Below, in pieces: positions 60,240-64,000 of a DNA stretch of 64,000 bases. The first letter of the stretch is position 1. Every line of letters begins with the position of its first letter. Position numbers and translations under genes: made by a program. The notes under the pieces are model-generated. The model saw only the letters and a program-made list of their open reading frames with translations. It was not told the DNA's origin and did not search any database. Source of the stretch: Cynocephalus volans (taxonomy: Eukaryota > Chordata > Mammalia > Dermoptera > Cynocephalidae); NCBI RefSeq assembly GCF_027409185.1, contig NC_084469.1, forward strand, positions 37,699,293 through 37,763,292. Direction: 5' to 3'.

Positions 60240-60640
60240 TGCTATGCATTGGCCGAGGGTGGTAACTGGGGTGGAAGGGACAGGCTTCTTGAAGGAGGTG
60301 GTGGCCAGGGCATGCAGGGGCCAGAGAAAAGCATGAGGAGGTGACGGAGGTGGGGGGGTGTCACAGAGGCGGTGGAGCTGTAAAGGCTGTGGAGGTAAAT
60401 GTGGAGGTGAAGGTAGGAATGGCTGCCACGGTGGTGGAGGTGGTGACACTGGAGGTGGCAGTGATGGTGATGACAGTTGTGGTGGTGGTGATGGTGTTGA
60501 TGATGATAGAGCGGTGAGTGTGCTGATGGTAGCGTCGTTGCTGGAGGTGGTAGTTTTGGTTTTGGTGGTTGTGGAGGGGACGGTGGCAGTGAGGGAGCCA
60601 CAGGTGGAGGTGCAGGTGGACGTGTGACCTCCTGCGCAGG
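60240..60640. repeat. GGT/GGA-rich low-complexity tract
   Basis: Irregular GGTGGTGGAGGTGG-type sequence for about 400 bp. It produces long His/Pro/Ser-rich open frames on minus and Gly-rich ones on plus, which I regard as repeat artefacts. Confidence 0.85.
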
Positions 60641-61019
60641 TCACTGCTGAGCCTCCACTGTTTTCCAGCTTCATGGTCTTTTCAGGGTTGGAGACTCTCA
60701 TCTCTACTTTTACTCCGCTCCTGAGTCTTCAGAAATCCTGCTACTGCTTGCACACTGCCTCGGTGACCAAAGAGTTGCTGAGCAGCTATCTAAGGTGATA
60801 TTTCTCTAGAGATATAAACAGTTCCCTCCCACTAGGATCTGGTCACTGTCATGCCTCTTCCTGGAGCTCCACTTGGAGGAAGGACTTCAGTCTTCTCTGC
60901 TGTATTTTCCCCAACATGCCACTGAGTTCTTTATCCACATGGGCCTCAGGCCAGGCAGTGGGGTACGGTGCCCCTGTCTCAGGAAATCCTCAGTGTCTAT
61001 GTTTTCTTTCCTTACCCTC
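60641..61019. other. Intergenic, nothing recognised
   Basis: No gene or repeat recognised. Confidence 0.4.
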
Positions 61020-61390
61020 TGTTGTGCACTGAATTGTGTCCTCTCCAAATTCACATGTGGAAGCCCTAACCCCCAATGCGACTGTATTTGAAGATAGGGC
61101 CTTTAAGGAAGAAATTAAGGTTAAATGAGGTTATAAGGATGGGGCCCTGATCCAATGGGATTGGTGTTGTTAAAAGAAGAGGAAGAGATATCAGGAGCAT
61201 GCGTGCACAGAGCAGAGGACACAGCAAGAAGGTGGCCATCTGCAAACCAAGGAGAGAGCCCTCGGGAGTAACCAAGACTTCTGGCACCTTGATCTTGAAC
61301 TTCCAACCTCCAGAACTGTGAGAACTTAAATTTCTGTTGTTTAAATTATCCAGTGTATGGCATTTTGTTATAATGACCCTAGCAGACGAA
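61020..61390 (+). mobile_element. MST/MLT1-type solo LTR (ERVL-MaLR)
   Basis: 'cactgaattgtgtcctctcc', 'gccctaacccccaatgcga', 'gaggacacagcaagaaggtg', 'accttgatcttgaacttcc' and 'tccagaactgtgagaactta' in consensus order, ending near 'ccctagcagacgaa'. Confidence 0.88.
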
Positions 61391-62841
61391 TGGCCACCCT
61401 GATTCTCTATCTTCCTCTCAACACAGAAAATCCTTTCCAGTGTTGGTGTGCTGGTGGTGGGGAGGTGGGGGTGGGGGCGATGAGGGTGAGGGGGGACGGT
61501 GGAGAAGGCCTTGCTACTCTTAAGACTTTTTTTCTTAACTATATCATCCACGTGACATGCCCTTTTATCCTTGTTAGCATCGGGGCCAGTCCACCATGGC
61601 TTTTCAGGAGGCAGAGCCCAAGTGCATCTTTGAGTACAACCAAGATGGCAACCAAGAATACTGGCGTATGCACCACATGGAAGGGGTCACATCAATGGGG
61701 GGCAGAGAGCTCCAATGACTCTTGACCCTTTTTTGGTATGAGATTAACACAGCATTCACTCATTGGAGCATTGCAGACATTATTTTTGTGAATGTGAACA
61801 GCGTTAGGATCCCTCAAAATGCAAGTGGTAGACCAGAATCTTAGCTGTGGAAAGATCTTAGACCTTGGTAACTCTTCAAAGTGCCATGAGTGTGAGGGCC
61901 ACCACAGAAGAAGCTTGGCCAAGGAAGCAGTGACTTCTGGTGTTAGGGAGAGCCTAGAGAACTGCAGAGAAGTGAAGTGGGAGGAAGATACTCCTGGCCT
62001 GGAGCCAACTTACCTTTGGACTTCTTTGCACGACATAATCCATGTCCTTAATGCTTAAACCACTCAAAAGGGTAATTCCAGCCTCTGCATGTGCCCAGCC
62101 TCTCCCAGAACCCTGAACACCACAGTGTAGTGTTGTCACAGGCTTTATCGGGCCACTAGCCAACAGCAGCACTAAGACGTACTATTAACTCATTCCCTCA
62201 GGACAATGATTCCCACCTCTAAGTATCATGGAGAGGTATCTCTCCTCCACTTCTTCCAAAAGCAAGGATCTGCACCATGAGTTCTTGTAGATTCCCCCAC
62301 TAGACATAGACAGGGCTGGCAAGTTGTACAAGTAGGTTCTGTCATTAAAAATTAATAAAGTACCTTCATTAGGTCCCTGCCATATCTCTAAGTATATATT
62401 GGGATGGGGAAGGGTGAGTGCATAATTTTAATTAATAAGAGCATTTCCTTTCAATCTCAGTGGCATATAAGAAAGTCTATGAATTCTTCTTTGACCCGTC
62501 CAGAAAGGCTTCCCAGAAGTGATGGCTATTGAGTCATCTTTGTTGTGAAACAATTTTTCCAAAGTCAGATTAATTGAAAAAAGGGCTGCCTTTAAGCCCA
62601 ACCCAAGGACATACAGTTTGTCAAATACAACCCCTTATTGCACTAATCTATCTCCATCTTTCCTTCCCTTTTAGTCAGTTTCACTTATTAAGGGCGAGCA
62701 ATTCCGCCCCTGCCTCCCCATCTGAATTCCTTTAAGAAATGTTTCCTCACTACTAGGCTCCATGATGCTTCTGTTGCAGGGTGAACCAGAGACAGATAAT
62801 CCCTGCTGTCCTTGAGCATTCAGACTAGTGGGAAAGGTGAG
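61391..62841. other. Intergenic, nothing recognised
   Basis: A G-rich tract at about 61450-61500; otherwise no gene or classifiable repeat. Confidence 0.4.
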
Positions 62842-62942
62842 CTGGCCGGTTAGCTCACTTAGGAGAGCGTGGTGCTGATGGCACCAAGGTCAAGGGTTCT
62901 GGCCAGCCACCAAAAACAAACAAACAACAACACAATAAAAAA
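62842..62942 (+). mobile_element. CYN-type monomeric tRNA-Ile SINE
   Basis: The tRNA head is well kept ('ggccggttagctcacttagg', 'gtggtgctgatggcacca', 'ggtcaagggttct'), but the unit is shortened after the B box. The A-rich tail contains CAAA repeats. Confidence 0.85.
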
Positions 62943-63465
62943 TAGGCTATTATGCCAGCAATTACTTAACTTTGATAAAGATTAGACAGAAGCAGCACAG
63001 GAGCGATGAGACTATATTATAGGGAGACCTGACTTAGTTTTGAGGATCAGGGAGGTTTCCTGGAGGGTGGAACATTTTAAAAGAGACCTACAAGCTGAGA
63101 GAATGCCATATACCAAGACCCAGAGCCTGGAGGAGGCTGACTTAACTGAGGGGTAGTTAGCAGGAGGGAAAACCAGGCCAGAGTGGCTCAGGATGAAGCT
63201 GGAGTTGTAAACAGGGGCCAGATCTTGCTGGACCTTGTAGGCTGTGATAAGCCACAATAGAATCCTAATACATGTTAGCTTCCATGTATGAGTAAATGAA
63301 ATACCAGAAAGACGTCCTTCTTTAGGTAGCCTGACGTGGGCTTCAGAATAACAATACAGTGGTGGCAGTGTTCTAGTGAGGGCGAAATAGGAGATATTCC
63401 TAGGGAAGCCTGGGAGGTGGTAGGGACAGGCAGTGGCAGATTGTATGCTTCCTGATGAGTCAGTG
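62943..63465. other. Intergenic, possible old repeat
   Basis: Resembles the same unnamed ancient repeat seen near 19.5 kb ('gccagatcttgctggacc', 'ttgtaggctgtgataagcc'). No gene. Confidence 0.35.
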
Positions 63466-63520
63466 TGGGGACACTGAATTTTGTCCCCACCAAATTTATA
63501 TGTTGAAGCCCTAACCCCAG
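63466..63520 (+). mobile_element. 5' fragment of an MST/MLT1 LTR
   Basis: 'cactgaattttgtccccacc' followed by 'tatgttgaagccctaacccc' equals the first 50 bp of a MaLR LTR; the rest is missing. Confidence 0.7.
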
Positions 63521-64000
63521 ACAGATCCGGGGTGGAGAGAGCCTGCGTTAGACTTCAGTGTTTGGTGCCTATGGGAGTGATAATGAGATGAGCACAGTCC
63601 TGCAATTCACCACCCCCTTCCCCCAACCTCCAATTCCCCTCCTTACTTTCTGAGATATCAATGTCAATATCAGGGTCCCAACCCAGTGGAAACCCACAAG
63701 CAAAGCTGTAGAAGAGGACTTAAAATCTGATGAGGTAAAGAATTATCCCACAACATTTTGACATTGAAACTGCAGAACTGGTTTCAACCAGTCTCACTGC
63801 TTTGTACCAGCATGGTGTTTTGCAGACAACCCACTGAGCATATACAGTAGAGGAAGGTTGTGACCTTGAGCACTATAGGAACAAAGTCTCCCTCCAGCAG
63901 ACCCAAAAGGCTGGAAACTTAACAGCTGGAGCCCATTCTGAAGCGAGAGGTTCTACAATAAGGAAGATCTGGTGCACTAACCAATCAAACTCTGCTAACT
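63521..64000. other. Intergenic, nothing recognised
   Basis: No gene or repeat recognised up to the window end. Confidence 0.4.

Noticed and set aside
60222-60701. 159-codon minus-strand open frame rich in Ser, Thr, Pro and His
   Set aside because: Product of the GGT/GGA low-complexity tract; other frames there are equally open.
62842-62942. A genuine tRNA-Ile gene
   Set aside because: The head resembles tRNA-Ile, but the acceptor stem and 3' part are lost and an A-rich tail follows, as in a SINE.

Overview
This window is nuclear DNA from a placental mammal. It is gene-poor and full of old and young transposable elements. The best clue to the host is a lineage-specific SINE built from tRNA-Ile-like units, present as monomers and as two-unit dimers, each ending in an A-rich tail. 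That architecture matches the CYN SINEs described from colugos (flying lemurs, Dermoptera), so the source is most likely a colugo such as Galeopterus or Cynocephalus. This is inferred from recalled family structure, not from a database search.

I can support two host protein-coding genes, both small two-pass membrane proteins on the minus strand. The first is a TMEM238-family protein, most likely TMEM238L (79 codons, 11609-11848). The second is PIRT, the phosphoinositide-interacting regulator of TRP channels (137 codons, 32535-32948). In human the same two genes are neighbours on chromosome 17p12, so the window looks like the orthologous interval. The first, non-coding exon of PIRT should lie to the right of its coding exon, but I cannot locate it.

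Layout: 1-11 kb holds MER5A, hAT, MIR and L2 relics plus two dimeric CYN SINEs. TMEM238L is at 11.6-11.8 kb. From 14 to 26 kb there are MaLR LTRs (one nested in another), old L1 pieces, a tandemly duplicated L2 segment and an unexplained inverted repeat of about 76 bp at 24.3-24.9 kb. PIRT is at 32.5-32.9 kb. From 36 to 38 kb there are CYN monomers and an MLT1 LTR. A full-length plus-strand LINE-1 occupies 38669-45463, with a 14-bp target-site duplication, a complete 1275-codon ORF2 and an ORF1 broken by two in-frame stops. From 46 to 64 kb there are L1 3' ends, hAT and Tigger-type DNA transposons, palindromic elements, four more CYN copies, a GGT/GGA-rich low-complexity tract and a CpG-rich pocket at 59.5-59.9 kb with a strong CTCF-type core motif.

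I see no CRISPR array, bacterial or phage gene, intact retrovirus or genuine structural RNA gene. Most apparent open reading frames are chance or repeat-driven. Nothing here looks like a wholly new molecular system. The items most worth a second look are the L1, its probable position in a PIRT intron, the TMEM238L microprotein, the inverted repeat and the CTCF/CpG pocket.
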